Below, piece after piece: positions 25,373 to 34,147 of a DNA stretch of 58,929 bases. Within the stretch, counting starts at the first letter, position 1. The number at the start of each line of letters is the position of its first letter. Location of the stretch: the NCBI GenBank assembly GCA_946186125.1, contig CAMHLZ010000017.1:1-58929 (forward strand), given 5' to 3'. The notes under the pieces were generated by a model. That model worked only from the letters and a program-made list of their open reading frames with translations, ran no database searches and was not told where the DNA came from. Source of the stretch: an uncultured Lachnospira sp. GTDB lineage: Bacteria; Bacillota; Clostridia; Lachnospirales; Lachnospiraceae. The position numbers and the translations under genes are program-made.

Positions 25373-25852
25373 ATGGAGAGTTTTTATAAATATGTTGGAG
25401 AACTGGAAGAAAATGTGGCAGAATTAATTAAGAATACCCATAATGAAGCTTTAGAATTATTTAACATAACAGATTCGCTTGACAATGAGAGCGTAGCGGA
25501 GCAGGTCAGGTTTCATGTAGACAATATTATTTCATCAGGAATATTTCCTGAAAAATATGGTAATATTGAAGATGCCGCAGTTGCTCTCGGTGTATTATTT
25601 GGACAGACATTATGCGATTATTATGGATGGAAATGGATGAGCCTTGGGCAAAAAAAAGATACCGCATCAGTGTTTGTGGTTTCACCTGAAAATTACTTCT
25701 GTCATCCCCCAATGTACTATATACAAAGAATTATCAATGGGAAAAATCTGGGAGAAGACGGCAGAAATCATAACAATATTATTGAAAATTTCAAAAGATT
25801 TTCTGATGTTGACAGCCAGCCAAATGAAAAAAAGTATTTCCCGTTGATATAA
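25373..25852 (+). CDS. Uncharacterised protein, possibly DUF3806-like
   Basis: This is a soluble 159-aa protein. No domain is recognised with confidence. The block LGVLFGQTLCDYYGWKWM followed by SPENYF and MYYIQRIING is reminiscent of DUF3806, whose members carry a LGxxxGDxLxxxxGWxW stretch. It has no signal peptide or membrane segment. It lies 23 bases after arsR with a GGAAGG site and 15 bases before the next gene, so it is in the same operon. No function is proposed. Confidence 0.7.
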   Translation: MESFYKYVGELEENVAELIKNTHNEALELFNITDSLDNESVAEQVRFHVDNIISSGIFPEKYGNIEDAAVALGVLFGQTLCDYYGWKWMSLGQKKDTASVFVVSPENYFCHPPMYYIQRIINGKNLGEDGRNHNNIIENFKRFSDVDSQPNEKKYFPLI

Positions 25853-25867
25853 AAAAGGATTATATAA

Positions 25868-26518
25868 ATGAAAAAAAATCAGACATCCGAATCATTCTTA
25901 ATAGGTGCGATATTATCATTTTCCGGCGGTCTGCAGGATGCATATACTTATAATTGCAGGAATCAGGTATTTGCAAATGCACAGACCGGGAACATAGTAC
26001 TTATGAGTCAACATTTAATGATGCGAAATTGGAAGATAGGGATTTATTACTTTCTTCCAACAATTGCTTTTGCACTTGGTATACTTGTAGCAGAACGAAT
26101 TGGCTACCGATATAAAGAAAAATCAAATATTCATTGGCGACAGATTATTTTGGGTATTGAGATAATTATACTATCAGCTGTTGGATTTATTTCAAACAGA
26201 CATAACATGGTGGCAAATATGATGGTTTCCTTTTCATGTGCTATGCAAGTACAAACGTTCCGTACTGTTCACGGATATGGCTATGCAAGCACAATGTGTA
26301 TAGGTAATCTCAGAAGCGGAATGGAAAGTTTATCAATATATTTAAGAAAAAAAGAACAAAAACAATTAATTAAATCTCTGCATTATTTTGGTATCATAAT
26401 CATTTTTGCTCTTGGTGCCGGTATGGGTGGAATTCTTACAATACAACTGGGGTTGAGGACTATATGGATTTGCTCCACACTGTTAGTGACCGCATTTTTG
26501 ATAATGTTTAATAATTAA
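25868..26518 (+). CDS. YoaK-like DUF1275 membrane protein
   Basis: The protein is 216 aa with about six membrane helices. The family pattern is clear: GAILSFSGGLQDAYTY at the start, then NAQTGNIVLM and, later, AMQVQTFRTV with TMCIGNLRSG. DUF1275 proteins are widespread and uncharacterised; transport has been proposed. It is embedded in the metal/NAD/cysteine gene run, with no gap large enough for a separate promoter. It could export a small metabolite related to its neighbours, but the sequence does not show this. Confidence 0.88.
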   Translation: MKKNQTSESFLIGAILSFSGGLQDAYTYNCRNQVFANAQTGNIVLMSQHLMMRNWKIGIYYFLPTIAFALGILVAERIGYRYKEKSNIHWRQIILGIEIIILSAVGFISNRHNMVANMMVSFSCAMQVQTFRTVHGYGYASTMCIGNLRSGMESLSIYLRKKEQKQLIKSLHYFGIIIIFALGAGMGGILTIQLGLRTIWICSTLLVTAFLIMFNN

Positions 26519-26549
26519 AATGCATTGTATGTATTCAGGAGGTGTATAT

Positions 26550-27557
26550 ATGTCAGATTGGATAATAGTAGTAGATGACGATACAGCTAATCTTAAAATG
26601 GCAGGACATATTTTGAGTAAAAATAATATTAAGGTGACAGCATTAAAATCAGGTTCTTTACTTTTAGAATATTTAATTTGTCATGAACCTCCGGATTTGA
26701 TTCTGCTTGACGTCATGATGCCCGGAATGGATGGATTTGAGACACTTGAAAACTTGCATAAACTTAAAAATGGAAGCGAAGAAATTCCTGTTATTTTTCT
26801 AACTGCAGACGAAAATGATGATACAGAAACAAAAGGTCTTTCCCTTGGAGCTATGGATTTTATAAAAAAACCATTTGTGCCGGAAGTATTATTACTTCGT
26901 GTAAGACATACAATTGAATTGCGTAATCTTCGTAAAAATTTAGAGCTTGAGGTATCAAAAAAGACGGAAGAAAATGAACATTTATTTATTAATGTCGTTC
27001 AATCTCTCGCAGAAGCCATAGATGCCAAAGATACATATACTAACGGTCATTCGAGCAGAGTGGCGGAATACTCAAGAAAAATAGCAAAACTATACGGATA
27101 TGATGGCAAACAATTAGATGATATATACATGATGGGACTGCTTCACGATGTTGGGAAAATCGGGATACCTGATGCAGTGATAAACAAACCTGCCAGATTG
27201 ACAGATGAAGAATATTTTCTCATAAAGGAGCATCCTGTAAAAGGAGCAAAAATTCTTGACAATATAAAAGAAATGCCAAAACTTGCCCATGCAGCAAGAT
27301 GGCACCATGAGCGATATGACGGTCACGGATATCCTGATGGACTTAAAGGAAAAGACATTATGGAGGAAGCAAGAATAATTGCTGTTGCAGATTCATACGA
27401 CGCCATGACCAGCAGAAGAAGCTATCGTTTTCCTCTTCCACAAAGTGCTGTAAGGGAAGAAATTGAAAATGGCAAAGGAACTCAATTTGATCCGGAATTT
27501 GCAGATATAATGCTTCAAATGATAGATGAAGATAAAGATTATACTATGAAAGAATAA
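26550..27557 (+). CDS. Response regulator with HD-GYP phosphodiesterase domain
   Basis: An N-terminal receiver domain (phospho-acceptor Asp in ILLDVMMPGMDG, acidic pocket VVDDDT, Lys in IKKPF) is joined by a short coiled coil (about 130-150) to an HD-GYP domain. All HD-GYP markers are present: GHSSRVAEYS, LLHDVGKIGIPD, KEHPVKGA, WHHERYDGHGYP and DSYDAM. The expected activity is hydrolysis of cyclic di-GMP, which contrasts with the inactive GGDEF protein at 7151. No partner histidine kinase is adjacent. The ATG at 26550 has a perfect AGGAGG, so the longer frame is discarded (335 aa). Confidence 0.93.
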   Translation: MSDWIIVVDDDTANLKMAGHILSKNNIKVTALKSGSLLLEYLICHEPPDLILLDVMMPGMDGFETLENLHKLKNGSEEIPVIFLTADENDDTETKGLSLGAMDFIKKPFVPEVLLLRVRHTIELRNLRKNLELEVSKKTEENEHLFINVVQSLAEAIDAKDTYTNGHSSRVAEYSRKIAKLYGYDGKQLDDIYMMGLLHDVGKIGIPDAVINKPARLTDEEYFLIKEHPVKGAKILDNIKEMPKLAHAARWHHERYDGHGYPDGLKGKDIMEEARIIAVADSYDAMTSRRSYRFPLPQSAVREEIENGKGTQFDPEFADIMLQMIDEDKDYTMKE

Positions 27558-27582
27558 TATAAACAGAAAGGGATTAAGTGAT

Positions 27583-28332
27583 ATGTGGGACATAAAAGTT
27601 GTTAAAGAAGAATTAATAAAATGGATTAAAGAATTTTTTGAAGAAAATGGAAAAGGATGTAATGCCGTTGTAGGAATTTCCGGTGGCAAGGATAGTTCAG
27701 TTGTAGCTGCACTTATGGTAGCTGCACTAGGAAAAGAAAGAGTTATTGGTGTTCTTATGCCATGCGGAGAACAAAGTGATATTGAATACGCAGAATTACT
27801 GGTAAAACATTTGGATATTAAAAACTATGTAATAAACATAAAAGATGCCGTTGACGGTGTATTAAACGAAATGAAAAAATCCGGCATTACACCAGAAAAA
27901 CAGACAATAATTAATCTCTCACCGCGTATAAGGATGTCAACTCTATATGCAGTTTCGCAAAGCAATAATGGAAGAGTAGTAAACACCTGTAATCTGTCTG
28001 AAGACTGGGTGGGTTATTCTACCAGATATGGAGATGCTGCGGGAGATTTCAGTCCGCTTGCTAACCTTACAGTTACAGAAGTTATAGAACTCGGAGAAGA
28101 ACTCGGACTCCCAAAAGAATTGGTTCACAAAGCTCCATCAGACGGATTGTGTGGAAAAACAGATGAAGATAACCTCGGTTTTACTTATGCAGAACTTGAT
28201 AAATATATAAGAACAGGTGTATGTAATAGCGACACAAAAGAAAAAATAGACAGTTTACACAGAAAAAACCTGTTTAAACTTCAATTGATGCCAGCATTTA
28301 AAAGTTCAGAATTACATATTGCCATAAAATAG
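27583..28332 (+). CDS. nadE: NAD+ synthase (ammonia-dependent)
   Basis: NadE makes NAD+ from deamido-NAD+, ATP and ammonia. The P-loop of the ATP pyrophosphatase family is GISGGKDSSV (about residues 34-43). The deamido-NAD contacts in SPRIRMSTLYAVSQ and NLSEDWVGYSTRYGD are present, as is the late APSDGLCGKTDED segment. The length (249 aa) and the absence of an N-terminal nitrilase/glutaminase domain indicate the ammonia-dependent form. The ribosome site is AGAAAGG. It is co-directional and 25 bases from the HD-GYP gene. Confidence 0.95.
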   Translation: MWDIKVVKEELIKWIKEFFEENGKGCNAVVGISGGKDSSVVAALMVAALGKERVIGVLMPCGEQSDIEYAELLVKHLDIKNYVINIKDAVDGVLNEMKKSGITPEKQTIINLSPRIRMSTLYAVSQSNNGRVVNTCNLSEDWVGYSTRYGDAAGDFSPLANLTVTEVIELGEELGLPKELVHKAPSDGLCGKTDEDNLGFTYAELDKYIRTGVCNSDTKEKIDSLHRKNLFKLQLMPAFKSSELHIAIK

Positions 28333-28351
28333 CTAAGAAAGGTTTTTTCAT

Positions 28352-28960
28352 ATGATAAAAAATTTAATTTTTGATGTAGGCGAAGTATTATTAAGCTATA
28401 GATGGAAACAAATGCTTATGGATTTTGGTCTTTCCGAACAGGAAGCTATCCGTATCGGAAAGAAAATGTTTGATGATGATGAAAATCTTTGGCATGTATT
28501 TGATATAGGAATAATATCTCAAGAAGAAATAATTGCCAGATATTGCAAAAAATATCCGGACGACAGTAATGCAATTACATGGTTTATAAGACATGGCGAG
28601 TATATGCATGTTCCCAGACCAAAAACATGGGATATGTTGCATAAATTAAAAGAAAAAGGATATGGTATGTATCTTCTTTCAAATTATCCTGAAATACTAT
28701 TTAAAAAACATACTCAATATGCAGACTTTATGAATGATATTGATGGCATGATAGTATCTTATATGATACATAAAACAAAGCCTGATATAGAAATATATGA
28801 TGAATTATGTAAAAAATATGGATTAAACAAATCTGAATGCATTTTTTTTGATGACAGAAAAGAAAATGTTGATGGCGCCATAGCATATGGCATGAAATCA
28901 GAACAGATAAATTCTGAAACACAACTATTAGAAATCCTGGAAAATTTATATAAAAAATAA
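28352..28960 (+). CDS. HAD-family hydrolase, YihX-like
   Basis: This is a subfamily IA HAD protein (202 aa). Motif I reads FDVGEVLLS, where the second Asp is replaced by Gly-Glu, as in YihX-like enzymes (FDLGNV). Motif II is YLLSNYP, a KTKPD lysine follows, and the final acidic motif is FFDDRKENV. YihX of E. coli dephosphorylates alpha-glucose-1-phosphate, but specificity is not predictable here. It lies 19 bases after nadE and 52 before cysK. Confidence 0.85.
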   Translation: MIKNLIFDVGEVLLSYRWKQMLMDFGLSEQEAIRIGKKMFDDDENLWHVFDIGIISQEEIIARYCKKYPDDSNAITWFIRHGEYMHVPRPKTWDMLHKLKEKGYGMYLLSNYPEILFKKHTQYADFMNDIDGMIVSYMIHKTKPDIEIYDELCKKYGLNKSECIFFDDRKENVDGAIAYGMKSEQINSETQLLEILENLYKK

Positions 28961-29012
28961 TTCATATTATTTTGACAGTAATAGCGTGAAAATTGAAAGG
29001 TCAGAAAAAATT

Positions 29013-29939
29013 ATGAGTAATATAAAAAGAAGCGCACTAGAATTAGTCGGAAAAACACCTTTATTACAATTGAACAGATATGGGAAAAATTTAAATGCTT
29101 CCATATTTGCTAAACTTGAATATCTTAATCCTGCTGGTTCCGTTAAAGACCGTGTTGGGCTGGCAATGATAGAGGATGCTGAAGAAAAAGGGCTCTTAAA
29201 ACCAGGCGCAACTATCATTGAACCAACATCAGGAAATACAGGTATAGGACTTGCTGCAATTGCCACAGCAAAGGGATATAAAACTATAATTACACTTCCT
29301 GATACAATGAGCGTTGAACGCAGAAATCTATTAAAAGCATATGGTGCAAAACTGGTACTGACAGAAGGTTCAAAAGGTATGAAAGGTGCTATTGAAAAAG
29401 CAGAAGAGTTAAATAAACAAATAGAAGGTTCAATAGTACTTGGACAGTTTGTGAATCCGTCAAATCCTAAAGTACATCGTGAGACAACCGGTCCTGAAAT
29501 ATGGGAACAGACTGATGGAATAATTGATTATTTTATATGCGGAGTGGGTACAGGCGGTACATTAACCGGAGTGGGTGAATTTTTAAAGAGTAAAAATCCT
29601 GATATCAAAGTTATTGCCATTGAGCCTGCAACAAGTCCTTTCCTATCTGCAGGCACAGCAGGAAATCATAAAATTGAGGGAATAGGCGCAGGATTTGTTC
29701 CGGATGTATTAAATACCAAAATATATGATGAAATAATTACAATAGAAAATGAGGAGGCATTTACTGAGGGAAGAGCATTTGCACATACAGAAGGCATTTT
29801 AGTTGGAATATCATCAGGAGCTGCATTAAAAGCTGCTAAAATTATATCAGATAGAGAAGAGGCAAAAGGAAAAAATATCGTTGTATTACTTCCTGACTCA
29901 GGAGACAGATATTTATCAACACCGCTATTTGCGGACTAA
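29013..29939 (+). CDS. cysK: Cysteine synthase A (O-acetylserine sulfhydrylase)
   Basis: CysK forms cysteine from O-acetylserine and sulfide. The PLP lysine is in NPAGSVKDR, the substrate loop is TSGNTGIG and the phosphate-binding loop is GVGTGGT. The C-terminus contains GISSGAA and LLPDSGDRYLST, typical of CysK. The longer frame begins with a GTG at 28986; I chose the ATG at 29013 after GAAAGG (308 aa, the usual length). It is the last gene before a strong terminator. Confidence 0.95.
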   Translation: MSNIKRSALELVGKTPLLQLNRYGKNLNASIFAKLEYLNPAGSVKDRVGLAMIEDAEEKGLLKPGATIIEPTSGNTGIGLAAIATAKGYKTIITLPDTMSVERRNLLKAYGAKLVLTEGSKGMKGAIEKAEELNKQIEGSIVLGQFVNPSNPKVHRETTGPEIWEQTDGIIDYFICGVGTGGTLTGVGEFLKSKNPDIKVIAIEPATSPFLSAGTAGNHKIEGIGAGFVPDVLNTKIYDEIITIENEEAFTEGRAFAHTEGILVGISSGAALKAAKIISDREEAKGKNIVVLLPDSGDRYLSTPLFAD

Positions 29940-29950
29940 AAAGCAAAAGG

Positions 29951-30005
29951 ATAGAAGTATCAGAATAATTTTTTTCTGTTCTTCTATTTTTTATTCTTTT
30001 TTTTT
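29951..30005 (+). terminator. Terminator after cysK
   Basis: ATAGAAG and CAGAA arms pair with TTCTG and CTTCTAT with a small internal loop, followed by a long T-rich tract. It separates the metal/cysK run from the ior operon. Confidence 0.8.
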
Positions 30006-30083
30006 GAGAAATATGATAAAATGATATCCATAGCGAGTTGTGCTACAAAATATTTATCATTGAAATGTTTTATGGAGGAAAAA

Positions 30084-31823
30084 ATGTCAGAAAAAAAGAT
30101 AATGCTTGGAAATGAAGCTATCGCAAGAGGAGCTTATGAAGCAGGGGTAAAGGTTTCAGCAGCCTATCCTGGTACACCAAGTACAGAAATAAGTGAAAAT
30201 GTTGCTAAATATGAGGAGATTTATGCTGAATGGTCTCCAAATGAAAAAGTTGCTACAGAGGTTGCCATAGGTGCGTCAATGAGTGGTGTAAGATCCTTAG
30301 TATCAATGAAACATGTTGGAGTGAATGTTGCTTCTGATCCATTGTATACGGTGGCATATATAGGTGTGAACGGCGGAATGGTAATGGTTGCCGCTGATGA
30401 TCCGGGTATGTACAGTTCACAAAATGAGCAGGATACAAGATGTGTTGCCAGAGCAGCTCAGGTTCCTGTTATAGAACCTTCAGACAGTAGCGAGGCTAAA
30501 GAATTTGTAAAATTTGCTTACGAAATAAGCGAAAAGTATGATACACCTGTCATAGTCAGGACCACAACACGTCTTGCACATTCACAGGGAATTGTAGAAT
30601 TAAATGATAGAGCTAATATAGAAGATAAACCTTATGAAAAAAATATTCAAAAAAATGTAATGATGCCAGCTAATGCAATTAAACGTCATGTCATAGTAGA
30701 AAAAAGAATGAATGATTTGATTGAAGACGGTTGTACATTCCCTATAAACAGAGCAGAATACAATGATACCTCAGTTGGATTTATTACAAGCGGTATTCCT
30801 TATCAATATGTGAAAGAGGCCATGCCAAATGCATCTGTACTCAAATTAGGAATGGTTCATCCTCTCCCTAAAAAACTTATACAGGAATTTGCATCAAAGG
30901 TAGATAAATTGTATATATTTGAGGAACTTGAACCCGTTATTGAAGAACAGGTTAAGTCTTGGGGAATAGAATGTACAGGAAAAGAAATATTTACGGTTCA
31001 GGGTGAATACAGCGCTACAATGCTTAAAAAAGCTGTCTTAAAAGAGGATACTACGGTAAAAACCCCTGCACAGGTTCCTGCACGTCCTCCGATTTTATGT
31101 CCCGGATGTCCACATAGAAGTGTATACTCTGTACTTAACAAATTAAAGATACATGCTGCGGGGGACATTGGATGTTATACACTTGGAGCTGTTCCTCCTC
31201 TTAGCGTAGTAGATACTTCAGTCTGTATGGGTTCAAGTATCAGCACACTTCATGGTATGGAAAAAGCAAAAGGAAAAGACTATATAAAGAACTGGGTTGC
31301 CGTGATAGGAGATTCAACTTTCCTTCATACAGGAATTAATTCTCTTATGAACATGGTATATAATAAGGGAACCGGAACAGTAATGATTCTCGATAATTCA
31401 ACGACAGCAATGACAGGTCACCAAAATCACGCAGCTACAGGAAAGACATTAAAAGGCGAGATAACCTATGCCATAGATATTTATAATCTCTGTAAAGCAA
31501 TGGGAATTGAGCATGTATACGAAGTAAATGCATTTGATTTAAAAGGACTAGAAGAGACTGTTAAACGTGAGACAAACCGTGAAGAAGTTTCTGTTATTAT
31601 TACAAAGTCACCTTGTGTATTACTTAAAGGAAATGTATTCAAAACAAAATGCAAACCACTTCCTGAAAAATGTAAGAAGTGCGGCGCCTGTCTTAAACCG
31701 GGATGTCCTGCATTAACTAAAAACGAAGATGGAACCATTTCTATAGACGAAACCATGTGTAATGGTTGTGGCCTTTGTAAGGGACTTTGCAAATTTGAAG
31801 CTATTGAGGAGGTAGAAGCATAA
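30084..31823 (+). CDS. iorA: Indolepyruvate:ferredoxin oxidoreductase, alpha subunit
   Basis: With IorB this enzyme oxidatively decarboxylates aryl-pyruvates from Trp, Phe and Tyr to aryl-acetyl-CoA while reducing ferredoxin. The N-terminal domain shows AAYPGTPSTEI. The thiamine-diphosphate domain has CPGCPHR, GDIGCYTLG and GDSTFLHTGINSLMN. The C-terminus holds two 4Fe-4S clusters (CKKCGAC..GC and CNGCGLCKGLC). The ATG at 30084 follows GGAGG; the 63-base longer frame is rejected (579 aa). It is the first gene of a seven-gene operon. Confidence 0.95.
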   Translation: MSEKKIMLGNEAIARGAYEAGVKVSAAYPGTPSTEISENVAKYEEIYAEWSPNEKVATEVAIGASMSGVRSLVSMKHVGVNVASDPLYTVAYIGVNGGMVMVAADDPGMYSSQNEQDTRCVARAAQVPVIEPSDSSEAKEFVKFAYEISEKYDTPVIVRTTTRLAHSQGIVELNDRANIEDKPYEKNIQKNVMMPANAIKRHVIVEKRMNDLIEDGCTFPINRAEYNDTSVGFITSGIPYQYVKEAMPNASVLKLGMVHPLPKKLIQEFASKVDKLYIFEELEPVIEEQVKSWGIECTGKEIFTVQGEYSATMLKKAVLKEDTTVKTPAQVPARPPILCPGCPHRSVYSVLNKLKIHAAGDIGCYTLGAVPPLSVVDTSVCMGSSISTLHGMEKAKGKDYIKNWVAVIGDSTFLHTGINSLMNMVYNKGTGTVMILDNSTTAMTGHQNHAATGKTLKGEITYAIDIYNLCKAMGIEHVYEVNAFDLKGLEETVKRETNREEVSVIITKSPCVLLKGNVFKTKCKPLPEKCKKCGACLKPGCPALTKNEDGTISIDETMCNGCGLCKGLCKFEAIEEVEA

Positions 31824-32398
31824 TGCAGACTAAAAATATAATGATTGTCGGAGTAGGTGGACAGGGAACCCTCCTTACAAGCAGAATACTTGGTGGTATA
31901 GCCATTGAAGGCGGATATGATGTAAAATTATCAGAAGTTCATGGTATGGCACAGAGAGGCGGAAGTGTTGTTACTTTCGTAAGATACGGAGAGACCGTAG
32001 CAGAACCAATCGTAGAAGAAGGACAGGCGGATGTGTTGATTGCTTTCGAGAGATTAGAAGCATTAAGATATATACATTATCTCAAAAATGATGGTGTACT
32101 GATAGTAAATGATCAGAGACTTGATCCTATAACAGTTGTTACCGGAATGGCACAATATCCTCAAAACATCATCGAAAATCTTGAAAAAGATACAAAAGTA
32201 TTAAAAGTAGACGCAATGACGGAAGCAAAGAAACTCGGTAATTCAAAAGTATTTAATATAATTGTATTAGGACTTGCAGCTGCGCATATGGATTTTTCAA
32301 AAGATCAATGGCTTAATGTAATTGAAAAGACAGTACCTGCAAAAACAATTGATATTAACAAAAAAGCATTTGAGCTTGGATGGGAGATAGGTCAATGA
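31823..32398 (+). CDS. iorB: Indolepyruvate:ferredoxin oxidoreductase, beta subunit
   Basis: This is the gamma-type subunit (191 aa) of the 2-oxoacid:ferredoxin oxidoreductase family, starting IMIVGVGGQGTLLTSRILG and containing EVHGMAQRGGSVV. It pairs with IorA to form the active heteromer. The start overlaps the iorA stop by one base (TAATG), and its own stop overlaps the start of the next gene, so translation of the three is coupled. Confidence 0.95.
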   Translation: MQTKNIMIVGVGGQGTLLTSRILGGIAIEGGYDVKLSEVHGMAQRGGSVVTFVRYGETVAEPIVEEGQADVLIAFERLEALRYIHYLKNDGVLIVNDQRLDPITVVTGMAQYPQNIIENLEKDTKVLKVDAMTEAKKLGNSKVFNIIVLGLAAAHMDFSKDQWLNVIEKTVPAKTIDINKKAFELGWEIGQ

Positions 32399-33693
32399 TT
32401 TGGAATGAGACTAAAGAATGTATGAGTCGTGATGAGATGTCGGCTCTTCAAAGTGCACGATTAGTAAAAACAGTAAAACATGTATATCACAATGTAGAAT
32501 TTTACAGGAAAAAGATGCAGGCAGTTGGATTGGAACCCGGCGATATTAAAGGAATTGAAGATATTTCCAAACTTCCTTACACTACTAAAGCTGATTTAAG
32601 AGATAATTATCCATTTGGTTTATTTGCTGTTCCACAATCAGAAATAGTTCGTGTTCATGCATCAAGCGGAACAACAGGCAAGGCAACAGTTGTCGGATAT
32701 ACAAGAAAAGATATAGATATCTGGGCTGAATGTGTGAGTCGTGTTTTATATATGGCAGGAATCAGAAGAAACGATATTGTACAGGTAGCTTACGGATACG
32801 GTCTTTTTACAGGGGGGCTCGGGCTACATTATGGTGTAGAAAATCTTGGGGCAACCGTTGTTCCTATGTCAACAGGTAATACAAAAAAGTTAATAACCAT
32901 GATGATAGATTTTGGGGTTACAGCAATCGCATGTACACCATCTTATCTCTTGCACATATCTGAGACAATCAGAGAGATGGGACTAAAAGACCAGATAAAA
33001 TTAAAGACAGCCGTTTGTGGTGCTGAACCATGGACAGAACAGATGAGACTTCAAATAGAGGAAGAACTGGGGATTTGTGCCCATGATATATATGGACTCA
33101 GTGAGATTATGGGACCGGGGGTTGCAGCTGACTGTAATTTACATAAAGGACTACATGTTCACGAAGATCATTTTTATCCTGAGATTATTACACCTGATAC
33201 CCTGGAGCCTGCTTCAGAAGGAACCGTGGGAGAGTTGGTATTTACAACACTTACCAAAGAAGGCCTTCCAATGATCAGATATCGTACAAAGGATCTTACA
33301 AGTATCGACTATTCACCTTGTGAATGTGGCAGAACAACACCAAGAATCAGCAGATTTAAAGGACGTTCGGATGACATGCTTGTCATAAGAGGTGTAAATG
33401 TCTTCCCTTCACAGGTAGAAGCTGCATTATTAGATATTGGAGAAACTGCTCCACATTACCTTATGATTGTAGACAGAGTCAATAATCTGGATACATTGGA
33501 AATCCAGGTAGAAGTTGAAGAGAAATTCTTTACAGATGAAATAAAACAATTAGAAAACCTCACAAAGAAAATAGGACATGTTATTCATCAGGCTCTTGGA
33601 ATTACCGCAAAGATTACACTTGTTGAACCAAAGACAATAGAAAGAAGTATGGGTAAATCAAAACGTGTTATTGACAAACGTAATTTGGTATAG
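32395..33693 (+). CDS. Phenylacetate-CoA ligase family (arylacetate activating)
   Basis: This is an adenylate-forming enzyme of the PaaK group (432 aa). The ATP-binding loop is SSGTTGKATVVGYT, the aryl pocket segment is YGLSEIMGPG, the hinge is RYRTKDLT, and the C-terminal PaaK domain includes KGRSDDMLVIRGVNVFPSQ. Next to IorAB it probably works as an arylacetate:CoA ligase. In the reverse direction it would conserve energy as ATP from arylacetyl-CoA (inference). The ATG at 32395 shares four bases with the iorB stop and follows GGGAGATAGG. Confidence 0.92.
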   Translation: MIWNETKECMSRDEMSALQSARLVKTVKHVYHNVEFYRKKMQAVGLEPGDIKGIEDISKLPYTTKADLRDNYPFGLFAVPQSEIVRVHASSGTTGKATVVGYTRKDIDIWAECVSRVLYMAGIRRNDIVQVAYGYGLFTGGLGLHYGVENLGATVVPMSTGNTKKLITMMIDFGVTAIACTPSYLLHISETIREMGLKDQIKLKTAVCGAEPWTEQMRLQIEEELGICAHDIYGLSEIMGPGVAADCNLHKGLHVHEDHFYPEIITPDTLEPASEGTVGELVFTTLTKEGLPMIRYRTKDLTSIDYSPCECGRTTPRISRFKGRSDDMLVIRGVNVFPSQVEAALLDIGETAPHYLMIVDRVNNLDTLEIQVEVEEKFFTDEIKQLENLTKKIGHVIHQALGITAKITLVEPKTIERSMGKSKRVIDKRNLV

Positions 33694-33708
33694 ATTGGAG
33701 GAATAGTT

Positions 33709-34131
33709 ATGTACGTAAAACAGATTTCAATTTTTATTGAAAACAAAAAAGGCAGACTCGAAGAAGTATGTCAGTGTCTTGCAGAAAATGATATTAACAT
33801 TATATCCGTTATTCTGGCGGATACAAACGAATATGGTCTTTTAAGAATGATAGTATCTGATACAAAAAAAGCGAAATCCGTGCTTACAGATGCTGGTTTT
33901 TCAGCCATTATAACAGAAGTTATAGCTGTTCGTTTTCCTCATAAATCAGGTACATTAAAGACATTACTTGAATTCTTTAATGTCGAAGAACTTAATGTTG
34001 AATATATGTATGGATTATCCACATCATCAACAGATGCAATAATAATTTTTAAAACGTCAGAGAATCAGAAAGCCGTAAATGCCATTTCTCAAAAAGGTGA
34101 ACAATACGGCATTCAATTGACTAGTCTATAA
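33709..34131 (+). CDS. Tandem ACT-domain protein
   Basis: The protein is 140 aa long and made of two ACT folds, about residues 1-68 (VKQISIFIENKKGRLEEV) and 70-140 (VRFPHKSGTLKTLLEFF). ACT pairs bind amino acids and control associated enzymes. Here a free aromatic amino acid is the likely ligand, since the gene sits between paaK and a PRPP-binding protein. There is no catalytic domain. The ribosome site is GGAGGA, 15 bases after paaK. Confidence 0.88.
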   Translation: MYVKQISIFIENKKGRLEEVCQCLAENDINIISVILADTNEYGLLRMIVSDTKKAKSVLTDAGFSAIITEVIAVRFPHKSGTLKTLLEFFNVEELNVEYMYGLSTSSTDAIIIFKTSENQKAVNAISQKGEQYGIQLTSL

Positions 34132-34147
34132 ACGAAAGGAAGAAATT

